From Nonomuraea solani (GTDB taxonomy: Bacteria > Actinomycetota > Actinomycetes > Streptosporangiales > Streptosporangiaceae), in the NCBI RefSeq assembly GCF_900108335.1, contig NZ_FNVT01000012.1:306839-370838 (forward strand): a stretch of DNA of 64,000 nt, in the 5' to 3' direction. The translations under genes were made by a program, and so were the position numbers. Within the stretch, counting starts at the first letter, position 1. Every line of letters starts with the position of its first letter. Below, piece by piece: positions 8,202-16,821 of the stretch. The notes below the pieces were generated by a model. That model saw only the letters and a list, made by a program, of their open reading frames with translations. It did no database searches and was not told the origin of the DNA.

Positions 8202-9351
8202 GCCGGCTGTCGGCGGCGGCGTTCGCCCTGGTGAGCGGCCAGGCCGTGAGGAGCGCGACCAGCCCGCCGCAGATCATCACGGTGGTGACCTCGGTGGCGT
8301 CCACGACAGCGCCGCCGAGGAGCGCCCCCAAGGCGAAGGTCGCCTGGAACGAAGAGGTGAAGACGACGGTGGCGGCCTCCGGCGTCCCTGGGGCCGCGTT
8401 GATGAACCAGGTCTGGGAGCAGACGGGCACGCCACCGTAGGCCAGGCCCCAGACGACCAGCAGCACGACGGCGCCGGCGGGCGTGGTGCCGGCCAGGGGC
8501 AGCAGCAGGGTGGCGGCGGCGATCAGGCCGCCGCAGGTCAGGAAGGCGAGGCGGGGGCTGGTCGCGACGGCCCTGCCCGCCAGGAAGTTGCCGGCGATCC
8601 CGGCGGCGCCGTACACCAGCAGCACGCCGCTGACGGCGGCGGGATGCAGGCGCGTGACCTGCTCGAGAAAGGGCGTGACGTAGGTGTAGGTCCCGAAGTG
8701 CGCGAGGACGATCAGGAACGTGGCCAGCAGGGCGATCTTCGTACCCCGCTCACGCAACAGTCCGAGCAGCACACCTGAGCTGGTCACCTGGTGAGCCGGC
8801 AGCCGTGGCAGCACCCTCAGCAGGGCGAACAGCACCAGAACGGACAGCGCCGCCAGGACGGCGAAAGCGGTGCGCCACCCGGCCAGGTGGCCGATGAAGG
8901 TCCCGGCCGGCACCCCCAGGACGGATCCCAGCGGCACGGCCGAGAAGATCACGGCGGTGGCGGTGGCCACGGCGGACGGCGGCACGAGGCGCCCGGCCAG
9001 CCCGGCGGCGATCGACCAGAAGCCGCCGATGGTGAGCCCGACGAGCACCCTGGAGACCAGCATGACCCCGTAAGAGCCGGCCACCGCCGCCAGAACGTCG
9101 GCGACGGCGAGCACCGCCATGAGGGCGCAGAGCATCACCCGGCGGTCGAGGCGGGCGGTGGCCACGGTGAGGGCGGGGGCGGCGACGGCGGCGACGATGC
9201 CGGGCAACGTCATGGTCAGCCCGGCGACGCCGTCGGAGACGCCGAACTCGGCGCCGATGGTGGTCAGCAGGCCGATGGGCAGGATCTCGCTGGTGACGAT
9301 GGCGAAGATGCCCAGCGTGAGGGACGCGACGGCGAGTTTGGTGGTGGCCAT
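8185..9351 (-). CDS. MFS transporter (AraJ/sugar-efflux-like)
   Basis: 388 residues from ATG 9351 (MATTKLAVASLTLGIFAIVT), with twelve predicted membrane helices. The motif LDRRVML after helix 2 (loop 2-3) and PLGSVLGVPAGTFIG in helix 5 (motif C of antiporters) are typical of proton-driven drug or arabinose exporters. Located in the membrane; substrate unknown. The ribosome site is weak (CGGAAC), so the start is approximate. Divergent from the cold-shock gene with about 110 bases between. Confidence 0.82.
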   Translation of the reverse strand: MATTKLAVASLTLGIFAIVTSEILPIGLLTTIGAEFGVSDGVAGLTMTLPGIVAAVAAPALTVATARLDRRVMLCALMAVLAVADVLAAVAGSYGVMLVSRVLVGLTIGGFWSIAAGLAGRLVPPSAVATATAVIFSAVPLGSVLGVPAGTFIGHLAGWRTAFAVLAALSVLVLFALLRVLPRLPAHQVTSSGVLLGLLRERGTKIALLATFLIVLAHFGTYTYVTPFLEQVTRLHPAAVSGVLLVYGAAGIAGNFLAGRAVATSPRLAFLTCGGLIAAATLLLPLAGTTPAGAVVLLVVWGLAYGGVPVCSQTWFINAAPGTPEAATVVFTSSFQATFALGALLGGAVVDATEVTTVMICGGLVALLTAWPLTRANAAADSRPSPRR

Positions 9352-9462
9352 GGTTCCGTTTCGGACGAGAGCACGTGAACGATGGCAACCAGCCAATCAA
9401 CCGTGAAACCCCATACACCGGCCGTTTTCAGACCACACCATGAGGCGTGCCAGGATGTCGCC

Positions 9463-9681
9463 ATGGCGGATGGCGTGGTGAAGATCTGGAAGATGGAAGA
9501 AGGGTGGGGCGTGATCGCCTCACCTGACCTGCCCGCGGGGCACGACGCCTGGGCTCACTTCAGCGACATTCTGGCGGAGGGCTACCGGGCGCTGGAGGCC
9601 GGCCAACGGGTGGAGTTCGAGATCGTCCAGCGTGAGCAGGACGGCTTCGCCTACGTCGCGACCAACGTCCGCGCGCTCTGA
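9463..9681 (+). CDS. cold-shock domain protein (CspA-like)
   Basis: 72 residues starting at ATG 9463 after CAGGATG. It contains the RNP-like surface of cold-shock proteins in degenerate form: VVKIWKMEEGWGVIASPDLP, AWAHFSDI, GYRALEAGQRVEFEIV. The usual KGFGFI is EGWGVI and FVH is WAHF, a diverged class also found in Streptomyces. Expected role: binding single-stranded RNA/DNA. Confidence 0.8.
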   Translation: MADGVVKIWKMEEGWGVIASPDLPAGHDAWAHFSDILAEGYRALEAGQRVEFEIVQREQDGFAYVATNVRAL

Positions 9682-9743
9682 CCTCGGGCCCGATTCCCTG
9701 CCGACATCTGTGCCGTCACCTCGAAGAGGGAAAGGAAGCGCCT

Positions 9744-10715
9744 GTGAGCCGGAAGGTCATCCTGGACGTGGACACCGGAACCGACGACGCGGTCGCGATC
9801 ATGTTCGCGGCGCTGCATCCCGATCTCGACCTGATCGGCGTCACCACCGTGAACGGCAACGTCCCGCTGGAGAACACCACCGACAACACGCTGCGGGTGC
9901 TCGACTGGATCGGCAGGTCCGACGTCCCGGTGTTCGCGGGCCTGGCCCGCCCCATCGCCCGGCTCGATTTCCCCTTCGACAAGCACTTCGAGCGAGACTC
10001 CGGCAACGACCCGCACGGCAGCGCGCTGCCCATTCCCGAGCCGCGCAGCACGCGCCAGGACACCGGCGCCGTCGAGTTCCTCGTCGAGACCCTGCGGTCG
10101 GCCACCGAGCCGATCACCCTGGTTCCGGTCGGCCCGTTGAGCAACATCGCCACCGTGCTCGCCATCGATCCCGCCCTGACGGACGCGGTCGACGAGATCG
10201 TGATCATGGGTGGCGGTCATGCGGTGACCAATGTGACCGCGTCCGCCGAGTTCAACATCTGGGCCGACCCGGAAGCCGCGAACATGGTCTTCTCCGCCGG
10301 TTTCCGGCGCCTCACCCTGGTGCCGCTCGACGCCACCTACCAGGCGCTCGTCACGCGCGACACCTGCGCCAGGCTGGAAAAGTCGGCGACGCCGGCCGGG
10401 ATCGGGGCCGCCCGGTTCATCTCCCGGCGCATCGACGCCTACGACGGCACCGTGACAACCGCCGGCGCGGCTCCCGTACACGATGTCGTGTGCACCGCCT
10501 ACCTCGTACGGCCCGAGGTCATCACCACGCGCCGCCTGCACGTCACCGTCGACACCACCAGCCCCCTCACTGTCGGCCGGACCGTGATGGACACCCGGCT
10601 CGGCAGCACCCAGGAGCCCAACGCGGACGTCGCCTTCGGCGCGGACCCGCGGCTGCTGGCCGACCTGCTCCTCGACGTCTTCACCTCTGTTATCGTGCGA
10701 ACCGAAATAACCTGA
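9744..10715 (+). CDS. nucleoside hydrolase (IU/rih type)
   Basis: 323 residues from GTG 9744 with AGGGAAAGGAAG upstream. The calcium/ribose-binding signature is complete: ILDVDTGTDDAVAIMFAALH (Asp cluster near residues 7-13), plus NTTDNTLRVLDWIGRSDVPVFAG, VPVGPLSNIATVLAIDP, VIMGGG, SAEFNIWADPEAA and the C-terminal VHDVVCTAYLV with the late Asp. It cleaves the N-glycosidic bond of ribonucleosides for salvage, in the cytoplasm. No transporter is adjacent except the MFS gene that follows. Confidence 0.92.
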   Translation: MSRKVILDVDTGTDDAVAIMFAALHPDLDLIGVTTVNGNVPLENTTDNTLRVLDWIGRSDVPVFAGLARPIARLDFPFDKHFERDSGNDPHGSALPIPEPRSTRQDTGAVEFLVETLRSATEPITLVPVGPLSNIATVLAIDPALTDAVDEIVIMGGGHAVTNVTASAEFNIWADPEAANMVFSAGFRRLTLVPLDATYQALVTRDTCARLEKSATPAGIGAARFISRRIDAYDGTVTTAGAAPVHDVVCTAYLVRPEVITTRRLHVTVDTTSPLTVGRTVMDTRLGSTQEPNADVAFGADPRLLADLLLDVFTSVIVRTEIT

Positions 10716-10874
10716 AACAAGAAATTCCTGCCCGGTGATGGAGTCGGCGTGGGGGCGTGTGTCCCCGCTCCACGCCAGCACTGGACGGTTCCAGGCGATG
10801 ACCACGGGTCGATGAGTTTTCGGGCGCCGACGACCCCGGGTGGCTCGCCCCGCCGGGCAGTCGAGGGGACACGC

Positions 10875-12074
10875 ATGTCGTCGGCGACCTACCGTAATTT
10901 GCTGCGCGCTCCTGGGGCCGCGGCCTTCTTCCTGACCGCCGCCCTGGGCCGGGTCGGAATCGCGATGACGAGCCTGGGCATCGTCTGGCTCGTGTACGGC
11001 GCCACCGGCTCCTACGCCGTCTCCGGCCTCGTGACCGGGGGCTTCGCGGTCGCCGAGGCCCTGGTCGGGCCGCAACTGGCCCGGCTGATCGACCGCTTCG
11101 GCCAGACCCGGGTGCTGCCGCCCGCGCTGCTCGCCCACGCGGCGGCGGTGGGCGCGCTGCTGGCCGCGGTCCACGGTGACGTGCCGGCCTGGCTGATGAC
11201 CGCGAGCGGTGCGCTGGCCGGCGCCACCATCCCGCAGCTCGGCGCGCTGTCGGCGGCCCGCTGGGCGACAATGCTGCGCGGCGAGCGGGCCGCTGAGTTG
11301 CGTACCGCCTTCTCTCTGGAGTCGCTCGCCAACGCGACGGCCTTTCTGGCCGGCCCGTTCCTGGTCAGCGCTTTGGGGGCGGCCGGGTATCCCACGCTCG
11401 GAACCCTGCTGGCCGCCGCGCTGATCTGCTCGGGCGGGCTCGCTCTCGCCACGCAGCGCCGTACCGCGCCGGCGCCGGAGTCCAGCGCGGTCGAGCGCCG
11501 CCGGGCGGGACGCTCGCTCGTACGGCCCGCTTTCGTCGTGCTGGTCGGCCTCAACGTCTCCATCGGCCTGTTCTTCGGGGCCTCGCAGGTCTCGACGACG
11601 GCCTTCACCGTTCAGCACGGCGCGGCGGACGCGGCGGCGCTGATCTTCGCGGCGTCCAGTTGCAGCGGCCTGCTGACCGGCTGGCTGTACGGGCTGTCCC
11701 GGTGGCGGGCGGCGTCGCAGGTGCAGCTCGTGGTGGCCGTGTCCGGGCTGGCACTGGCGAGCACGCTGCCGCTGACGGTGGGCTCGCCGCTCGGCCTCGG
11801 GTTCGTCAGCGTGCTGACCGGCGGGACGATTCCCCCGATTCTGGTGCTCCTCTCCGTGCGCGCCGAAAGGACCGTCCATCCGGCCGTGCTGACCCAGGCG
11901 TTCACCTGGCTGAACTCCGCCTGCGCCGCGGGCTCCGCCGCCGCGGCGGCACTGTCGGGCTGGGTGGCGGACGCGTCCGGCGCGCGCTACGGCTTCGCGG
12001 TCGCCACCTCGGGCGCCGTCGTGATGGCCGCACTTGCCCTGATCGGCTCCCGCGCGAAATCGCCTACTCCGTGA
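10875..12074 (+). CDS. MFS transporter
   Basis: 399 residues from ATG 10875 (GAGGGGACACGC upstream), about twelve membrane helices. It starts SSATYRNLLRAPGAAAFFLTAALGRVGIAMTSLGIVWLV, the form of the Streptomyces-type MFS group often found beside metabolic genes. Loop 2-3 motif: LIDRFGQTRVLPPALL. Substrate unknown. About 160 bases separate it from the nucleoside hydrolase; a pair for nucleoside use is possible but weak. A hairpin at 12091-12120 follows. Confidence 0.82.
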   Translation: MSSATYRNLLRAPGAAAFFLTAALGRVGIAMTSLGIVWLVYGATGSYAVSGLVTGGFAVAEALVGPQLARLIDRFGQTRVLPPALLAHAAAVGALLAAVHGDVPAWLMTASGALAGATIPQLGALSAARWATMLRGERAAELRTAFSLESLANATAFLAGPFLVSALGAAGYPTLGTLLAAALICSGGLALATQRRTAPAPESSAVERRRAGRSLVRPAFVVLVGLNVSIGLFFGASQVSTTAFTVQHGAADAAALIFAASSCSGLLTGWLYGLSRWRAASQVQLVVAVSGLALASTLPLTVGSPLGLGFVSVLTGGTIPPILVLLSVRAERTVHPAVLTQAFTWLNSACAAGSAAAAALSGWVADASGARYGFAVATSGAVVMAALALIGSRAKSPTP

Positions 12075-12090
12075 TCCACGGCGCCAGTGC

Positions 12091-12120
12091 GATCACCCGG
12101 TCCACGGCCCGCGGGTGATC
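12091..12120 (+). terminator. hairpin after MFS gene
   Basis: GATCACCCG (12091-12099) pairs with CGGGTGATC (12112-12120), loop of 12 bases. It lies 16 bases past the MFS stop, with no U-tract, as is common in high-GC actinobacteria. Confidence 0.55.
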
Positions 12121-12206
12121 AGCACCCGGCGCCCTGGTCACGCAGCCTGCGCGCGGGCCGGCATCGGCCCCAGGACGGCTCCCCGGCTGATCCCGTCGGT
12201 GTATCC

Positions 12207-12956
12207 CTAGGCGAGGAAGGCCGCCACGTCGCTCGCGAACCTCTTGTGGCGGAACGTCCCGAGGTGGCTGGCTCCCGGATAGATCAGCACCTTGCCGTTC
12301 GGCAGGCCGTCCGCGGTCTCCCGGAACAGCTCCGGGCTGTAGGCCAGGTCGCGCTCACCCCCGACGACCAGCGTGGGCGTACGCAGGCCCGCGAGCCGGC
12401 CGCGTACGTCGAAGGAGTCCTCGGCCTGCGCGAAGCGCAGCATGTCCATGGGGTCGGCGGGGCGGATGGCCGGGTCGGCCAGCCACATCATCGCGGCGAA
12501 GAACGCCCTGGTGAGCGGGTTGCGGCCGGCCAGCGGGGCCAGGTGGTGTGCGCCCCGGCGGCCCGCCGCGACGGCCTCGGTGTAGCGGAGCTGGGCCCGC
12601 CCGGTGTGCTCGGGCAGGACGCAGGCGGCCCCGGCCACCACCATCCGGCGGACCGCGTCCGGATGGTCGGCGGCCAACTGCAGCGCCAGGGAGCCGCCCG
12701 AGGACATGCCCAGCACGTTCACCGGCCGCCCGAACCGCCCGGCCAGAGCCTCGGCGTGCTGTGCGGCGAGCTCGGCCATCGTGATGCCGGACGGCAGGCC
12801 CGGCGGCCTGTTGACCGCGTGCACCCGGAAGTGCCGGGCCAGCGCCTTCAGGACCGGCCGCTCGCCGGTGCTCAGTTTGGCGGAGTGCTCGGGCGCGAAC
12901 CAGCGCAGCACCACCAGGGGTTCACCGGCGCCCAGCGCCAGCCAGGGGAGATCCAT
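12207..12956 (-). CDS. alpha/beta-hydrolase
   Basis: 249 residues from ATG 12956; an upstream continuation of the frame is antisense to the kinase gene and is rejected. Nucleophile elbow GMSSGGSLALQLAADHP (Ser in GxSxG), acid in VVGGERDLAYSPELF, His in PGASHLGTFRH. The lid segment is short. Such enzymes are lactonases, esterases or haloperoxidase-like; nothing decides between them. It follows the kinase gene in the same direction with only 17 bases between and may be co-transcribed. Confidence 0.82.
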   Translation of the reverse strand: MDLPWLALGAGEPLVVLRWFAPEHSAKLSTGERPVLKALARHFRVHAVNRPPGLPSGITMAELAAQHAEALAGRFGRPVNVLGMSSGGSLALQLAADHPDAVRRMVVAGAACVLPEHTGRAQLRYTEAVAAGRRGAHHLAPLAGRNPLTRAFFAAMMWLADPAIRPADPMDMLRFAQAEDSFDVRGRLAGLRTPTLVVGGERDLAYSPELFRETADGLPNGKVLIYPGASHLGTFRHKRFASDVAAFLA

Positions 12957-12973
12957 GTCCTCCAGTCTGCGCC

Positions 12974-14416
12974 CTAATCCGGGCGTTTCTGCTCGATGGC
13001 CGCGGCCACGGACGCCGCCGCGCGCTCGATGGCCTTGGCGCCGGATCGGGGGCCGGTGTAGCTGAGGGTGGCCGTGACGTTGGCCATGCGGAACACCATG
13101 TTGGCCGTGTACGTGCCGTTCCCCGCCCGGTGGACGGAGGCGAACGACTCCTCGCCGACCACGGGCTTCTTGAAGAACTTGATGTCCGGATGCTCGTCCC
13201 GGAGGCCCTGATAGGTCTGCCTCGCACCGGTGAGGTTGGCCTTGGCCGCCTTGATGGTGGGGACCCGATAGACCGCGACGGTGGCGTAAGAGCCGTTGAC
13301 GCCGAAGTACTGGCATATTTGCGGACTGCGATCGTCTCTTTGGAGCCCGGCGCCGAGCAGCGCACGTACCTGAGCGGCTTTCAGCACGCAGGAACGCAGT
13401 CCGGCCCCGAACAGCGGCTTCGCGGCCGCCGTGGACGGTTTGGCGGTGTGGGCCGGCTGCTCAGGGGTCGCGCCGGGGACCTCGGGGCGGGTCATGCCCC
13501 AGATCACCGCACCCGCCGTCACGCACAGCGCGACCGCCACCGCACCGCCCACGACGGTGAGCCGGCGCCGCGCGGGAGCGGCCCGCCGCGCGGTGGGCCG
13601 GGTGACCTGGGGAGCCTCGCCCTGAAGCCACGCCGACGCCTGTTGCGGAGTGCAGCGCCGCTGGGGGTCCTTCTCCAGCAGCGCGGCGAGGACGGGAGTC
13701 AGCGGGCCCGCCCGCTGCGGGGGCGCGGGCTCGCGCAGCAGTACGGCGGCCATCACCGCCGCCGCGTTGGGCCCGGTATAGGCCGCTCTGCCCTCCACCG
13801 CCATGTACAGAGTGGCGCCCAGCGACCACAGGTCGGCCTCCGGGCCGTCGGCCTCGCCGCGCAAGCGCTCCGGCGCGATGTAGCCGGGAGAGCCGTTCAG
13901 CAGGCCGGTCTGGGTCAGCGCGGCGTCCCCCGCCACGGTGGCGATGCCGAAGTCGGTCAGCAGCACCCGTCCGTCCTGCGTCATCAGGACGTTGCCCGGC
14001 TTGACGTCGCGGTGCAGGACCCCCATCGCGTGCGCGGCGCCCAGCGCGTCGAGCACATGCCGCCCGGCCCAGGCGACCTGGGCGGGCGGCAGCGGTCCGT
14101 CCTCGCGGACGATCCGGTCGAGGGAACGGCCGTGGACCAGCTCCATCACGATCCACGGCCGGCCGCTGTCCATGACGACGTCGTGCACCGTGACGATCGA
14201 CGGATGCGAACGCAGCCGCGCCGCGGCCCGGGCCTCACGCAGGGTCCGTTCGGTCAGGTCCCTCCTGGCCGCCTCGTCCAGGTCGGCGGGCAGCCGCACC
14301 TCCTTGACGGCGACCTGCTGACGCAGCAGTTCGTCGACGGCCAGCCACACCGTGCCCATGCCGCCCTGACCCAGTTGCGACATCAGCGAATAACGGCCCG
14401 CCAGCAGCATCGTCAC
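12974..14416 (-). CDS. PASTA-less Ser/Thr protein kinase with one membrane helix
   Basis: 480 residues, GTG start at 14416 directly abutting the stop of the upstream lipoprotein gene. Kinase domain 1-265: glycine loop LGQGGMGTVW, catalytic Lys in QVAVKEV, HRDVKPGNV, DFGIA, activation segment GSPGYIAPE. A basic linker, then one membrane helix (LTVVGGAVAVALCVTAGAVIWGM), then an extracellular domain of about 160 residues with paired Cys (LRSCVLKAAQVRALLGAG, SPQICQYFG) of a type found in sensor kinases and DUF3558-like lipoproteins. It probably phosphorylates cytoplasmic targets in response to an external cue. Confidence 0.9.
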   Translation of the reverse strand: MTMLLAGRYSLMSQLGQGGMGTVWLAVDELLRQQVAVKEVRLPADLDEAARRDLTERTLREARAAARLRSHPSIVTVHDVVMDSGRPWIVMELVHGRSLDRIVREDGPLPPAQVAWAGRHVLDALGAAHAMGVLHRDVKPGNVLMTQDGRVLLTDFGIATVAGDAALTQTGLLNGSPGYIAPERLRGEADGPEADLWSLGATLYMAVEGRAAYTGPNAAAVMAAVLLREPAPPQRAGPLTPVLAALLEKDPQRRCTPQQASAWLQGEAPQVTRPTARRAAPARRRLTVVGGAVAVALCVTAGAVIWGMTRPEVPGATPEQPAHTAKPSTAAAKPLFGAGLRSCVLKAAQVRALLGAGLQRDDRSPQICQYFGVNGSYATVAVYRVPTIKAAKANLTGARQTYQGLRDEHPDIKFFKKPVVGEESFASVHRAGNGTYTANMVFRMANVTATLSYTGPRSGAKAIERAAASVAAAIEQKRPD

Positions 14417-15694
14417 TCAGCCCGCGAGTAAGGCGTTGGTCTCGGTGATGAACTTCTGCACGGCCTCGTCAGGGGTCATCCGGTTGAAAATGACCTCTTC
14501 TGAATAACGCCGGAGAATGCTCTCCATCGCGCTGGAGCCCTTCGGCGGGGCGGCCGGCGGATCGGCCAGTTCGTCCTGGATCTCCTTCACGAACGCCACC
14601 GTCTTCTGGTCCACGGGCGGCAACTTGGCGCTGACCGCCGCCAGCACCTTCTCATTGGCCGGCAGACCGCGGTCGCTGAGAATGTCCTGGCCGGCCTCGA
14701 CGTCGTTGACCATGAAGTCGATGAACTTGGCCGCCTCGGCTGCGTGCTTCGACCTGGCGGAGGCGGTGTAGAACATGGCCGGCTGCAGGAACATGCCGCC
14801 GGTCCTGGCGCCCTCGATCTTCGGCATCCGCAGCAATTCCAGGTTCTGGCCCGACGCCTTGGTGGCCGCGCCGAGAACGTTGCTCCACATCATCATCGTC
14901 GCGCCGGTATTGGTGCCGATCAGCGTCTGCTCGATGCCGGCCTCATAGATTTCGGTGCTCTTGGCGGCGTTGGGAGAACCCTTGGTCTCGATCAGGCTCT
15001 GCGTGATGCCCCACCATTCCTTGATGGTCTGCGCGGACATCCCGAGTTTGTTGCCGTCGTAAAGCTGCTCACCCTTTTGCGCGGCATAGATCTGCAGGTA
15101 CGCGGGGTGCCAGATCAGCTGTGTGCCCGTGATCTTGCCGCCGCCACCGGCGCTGACCTTGGCGCACAGCTCGACGTACTGCTCCCAGGTCCACGTCTTG
15201 TCATCGGGCATCGTGGCCTTGGCCTGCTCGACCAGGGCCGGGTTGATCACCATGGAGAAGGCGTTGACGCCGGTGGGGACGGCGTACTGCTTGCCGTCGA
15301 CGACGCCGGTGGACAGCACCTCGCCGTCGATGTCGGCGGTGTTGACCTTGGAGGCCAGGTCGGCCAGCGTGCCGCGTTCGGCGTATTCGCGCAGCCCACG
15401 GATCTCCAGGGTCATGACGTCGGGCGCGTCCCGGCCGGCGACCTGCGTGGACAGCCGGTCGTAGTAGCTCGGGAAATCGGAGATCTCACCCTGGACATCG
15501 ATATTGGGGTTCTTCGCCTCGAACTTCGCGATGGCCGCATCCGTCATCTTCTGGCGCGCGTCACTGCCCCAGTAGGAGAAACGCAACGTGACCCGGCCAT
15601 CGGCACTCTCGCCACCGCCACCGCAGGCCGCGGTCACCGCCAGCACGGCGGTGGCGAGCAATGCCGCCGACCAGATCTTCTTGCCAGAGCTCAC
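14417..15694 (-). CDS. ABC-type sugar-binding lipoprotein, orphan
   Basis: 425 residues from GTG 15694, which has GGAGGTCGAGCC just upstream. Signal peptide with lipobox (ALLATAVLAVTAAC, then GGGG), so anchored to the outer face of the membrane. The family-1 solute-binding pattern is clear: VTLRFSYWGSDARQKMTDAA, NIDVQGEISDFPSYYDRLST, GRDAPDVMTLEIRGLREYAE, KQYAVPTGVNAFSMVINPAL, WTWEQYVELC. It captures a sugar or oligosaccharide for an ABC importer, but no permease or ATPase genes are adjacent. Instead the Ser/Thr kinase follows with no spacing, suggesting the binding protein may feed a sensor. Confidence 0.9.
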   Translation of the reverse strand: MSSGKKIWSAALLATAVLAVTAACGGGGESADGRVTLRFSYWGSDARQKMTDAAIAKFEAKNPNIDVQGEISDFPSYYDRLSTQVAGRDAPDVMTLEIRGLREYAERGTLADLASKVNTADIDGEVLSTGVVDGKQYAVPTGVNAFSMVINPALVEQAKATMPDDKTWTWEQYVELCAKVSAGGGGKITGTQLIWHPAYLQIYAAQKGEQLYDGNKLGMSAQTIKEWWGITQSLIETKGSPNAAKSTEIYEAGIEQTLIGTNTGATMMMWSNVLGAATKASGQNLELLRMPKIEGARTGGMFLQPAMFYTASARSKHAAEAAKFIDFMVNDVEAGQDILSDRGLPANEKVLAAVSAKLPPVDQKTVAFVKEIQDELADPPAAPPKGSSAMESILRRYSEEVIFNRMTPDEAVQKFITETNALLAG

Positions 15695-15856
15695 GGCTCG
15701 ACCTCCTATGGGTCCTCTATTGGGGGGTGGAAGGGACTTTTTCGGCACTGCGCTGCCCATAGCATGGATCAAGGGACCGACGTTAGCGCGATGAACCGTG
15801 AGGATCCATACCACTTCGCTACCGAACGTCACTCTGGAACCGCGACCTCGGCGAGG

Positions 15857-16693
15857 TCAGCGATCGCCCGCCGCCTGAAAGGTGCGGCGGTACGCCTGCG
15901 GCGAAACACCGATCGCGACGTGCAGATGCTGCCGCAACGACGCCGCCGTCGCGAAGCCCACCCGCCCGGCGATCTGCTCGACCGGCAGATCGCTGGACTC
16001 CAGCAGCTCCCGCGCCCGGGCGACCCGCTGCTGGATCAGCCACTGCCCCGGGCTCATCCCCACCTCGTCCTGGAACCGGCGCGCGAACGTCCGCAGGCTC
16101 ATCCGGGCATGCCCGGCCAGATCGGTCAGGGTCAGCGGCTCGTCCAGCCGCTGGAGCGCCCACTCCCGCGTGGCCGCCGTCCCGGCCGCCGACGGCTCCG
16201 GCACCGGCTGCTCGATGTACTGAGCCTGCCCGCCGTCCCGCCAGGGCGGCACGACACACCGGCCCGCGACACGGTTGGCCACCTGGCTGCCATGGTCCTT
16301 ACGGACAAGGTGCAGGCACACGTCCACCCCGGACGCGGCCCCCGCCGAGGTCAGGACGTCGCCGTCATCGACGAACAGCACGCCCGCGTCCAGCGCCACC
16401 TCGGGAAACAGCTCCCGGAACCGGGCCGCCAGGTTCCAGTGCGTGGTGGCCGGACGCCCGTCGAGCAGCCCGGCGGCGGCGAGCGTGAAGGCGCCGGTGC
16501 AGATGGACACGATGCGCGCACCGGCCGGGAACAACGCGAGCGCCGCCGCCACCGGCGCCGGAATCCGCGCCGAGACCGCCGGCACGTACGAGCTGGCGGA
16601 CGCGGCGAAGGCCCACGAACTCGGCGAGACGGGCCGCACGGCGGGAAAACTGGTACCGACTGTCCCGAGGGGGCGGCCCGGCGGAAACGACAA
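15857..16693 (-). pseudogene. GlxA-type AraC regulator with lost N-terminus
   Basis: The C-terminal part is intact: ThiJ/PfpI-like segment (ARIVSICTGAFTLAAAGLLD, TTHWNLAARFRELFP, VDDGDVLTSAGAASGVDVCLHLV) and an AraC double helix-turn-helix (LTLTDLAGHARMSLRTFARRFQDEVG, LPVEQIAGRVGFATAASLRQHLH). Full GlxA proteins begin with about 60 more residues (first strand, VxVPG strand). Here the sequence before ASSYVPAVSARIPAPVAAAL is unrelated and runs into the 73-bp repeat at 16684-16756. The first ATG of the frame (16693) lies inside that repeat, so I treat it as truncated; a shorter functional regulator cannot be excluded. Confidence 0.7.
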
Positions 16694-16756
16694 GATCCCC
16701 GCCCGATCAGGATGATCAGGCGGGATCCGTCGGCTTCAGTCCAGCCGTGTCAAGAA
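16684..16756. repeat. 73-bp dispersed repeat, copy 1
   Basis: This stretch aligns end to end with 46676-46748 at roughly 80% identity by eye: both start GAAACGACAAGATCC, share CGCCCGATC, GATGATCAG and CGGGATCC, then CTTCAGT, GCCGT and TCAAGAA. It contains an imperfect hairpin (CCCGCCCGATC against GATCAGGCGGG). Here it abuts the broken 5' end of the GlxA-type gene. It may be the end of a lost insertion sequence or a mobile terminator. Confidence 0.7.
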
Positions 16757-16758
16757 GA

Positions 16759-16798
16759 GTCCCCTGCCACGGGACCTGCCGCCCCTGGGCAGGGGACG
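16759..16798 (-). terminator. hairpin after the PG-binding-domain gene
   Basis: GTCCCCTGCC (16759-16768) pairs with GGCAGGGGAC (16789-16798). Read on the minus strand it follows the 16822-17307 gene and is followed by TCTTCTT, the form of a factor-independent terminator. Confidence 0.6.
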
Positions 16799-16821
16799 TC
16801 GGCCGGGCGTGAAGAACACGC

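Noticed and set aside
10716..10874. Possible gene remnant before the second MFS gene
   Set aside because: A minus-frame segment looks mildly protein-like but has no start, stop context or family match.
9651..11879. Very long open frame on the minus strand (742 codons)
   Set aside because: It is antisense to the nucleoside hydrolase and MFS genes, rich in Arg/Gly/Asp as expected of a GC-rich shadow frame, and shows no domain.
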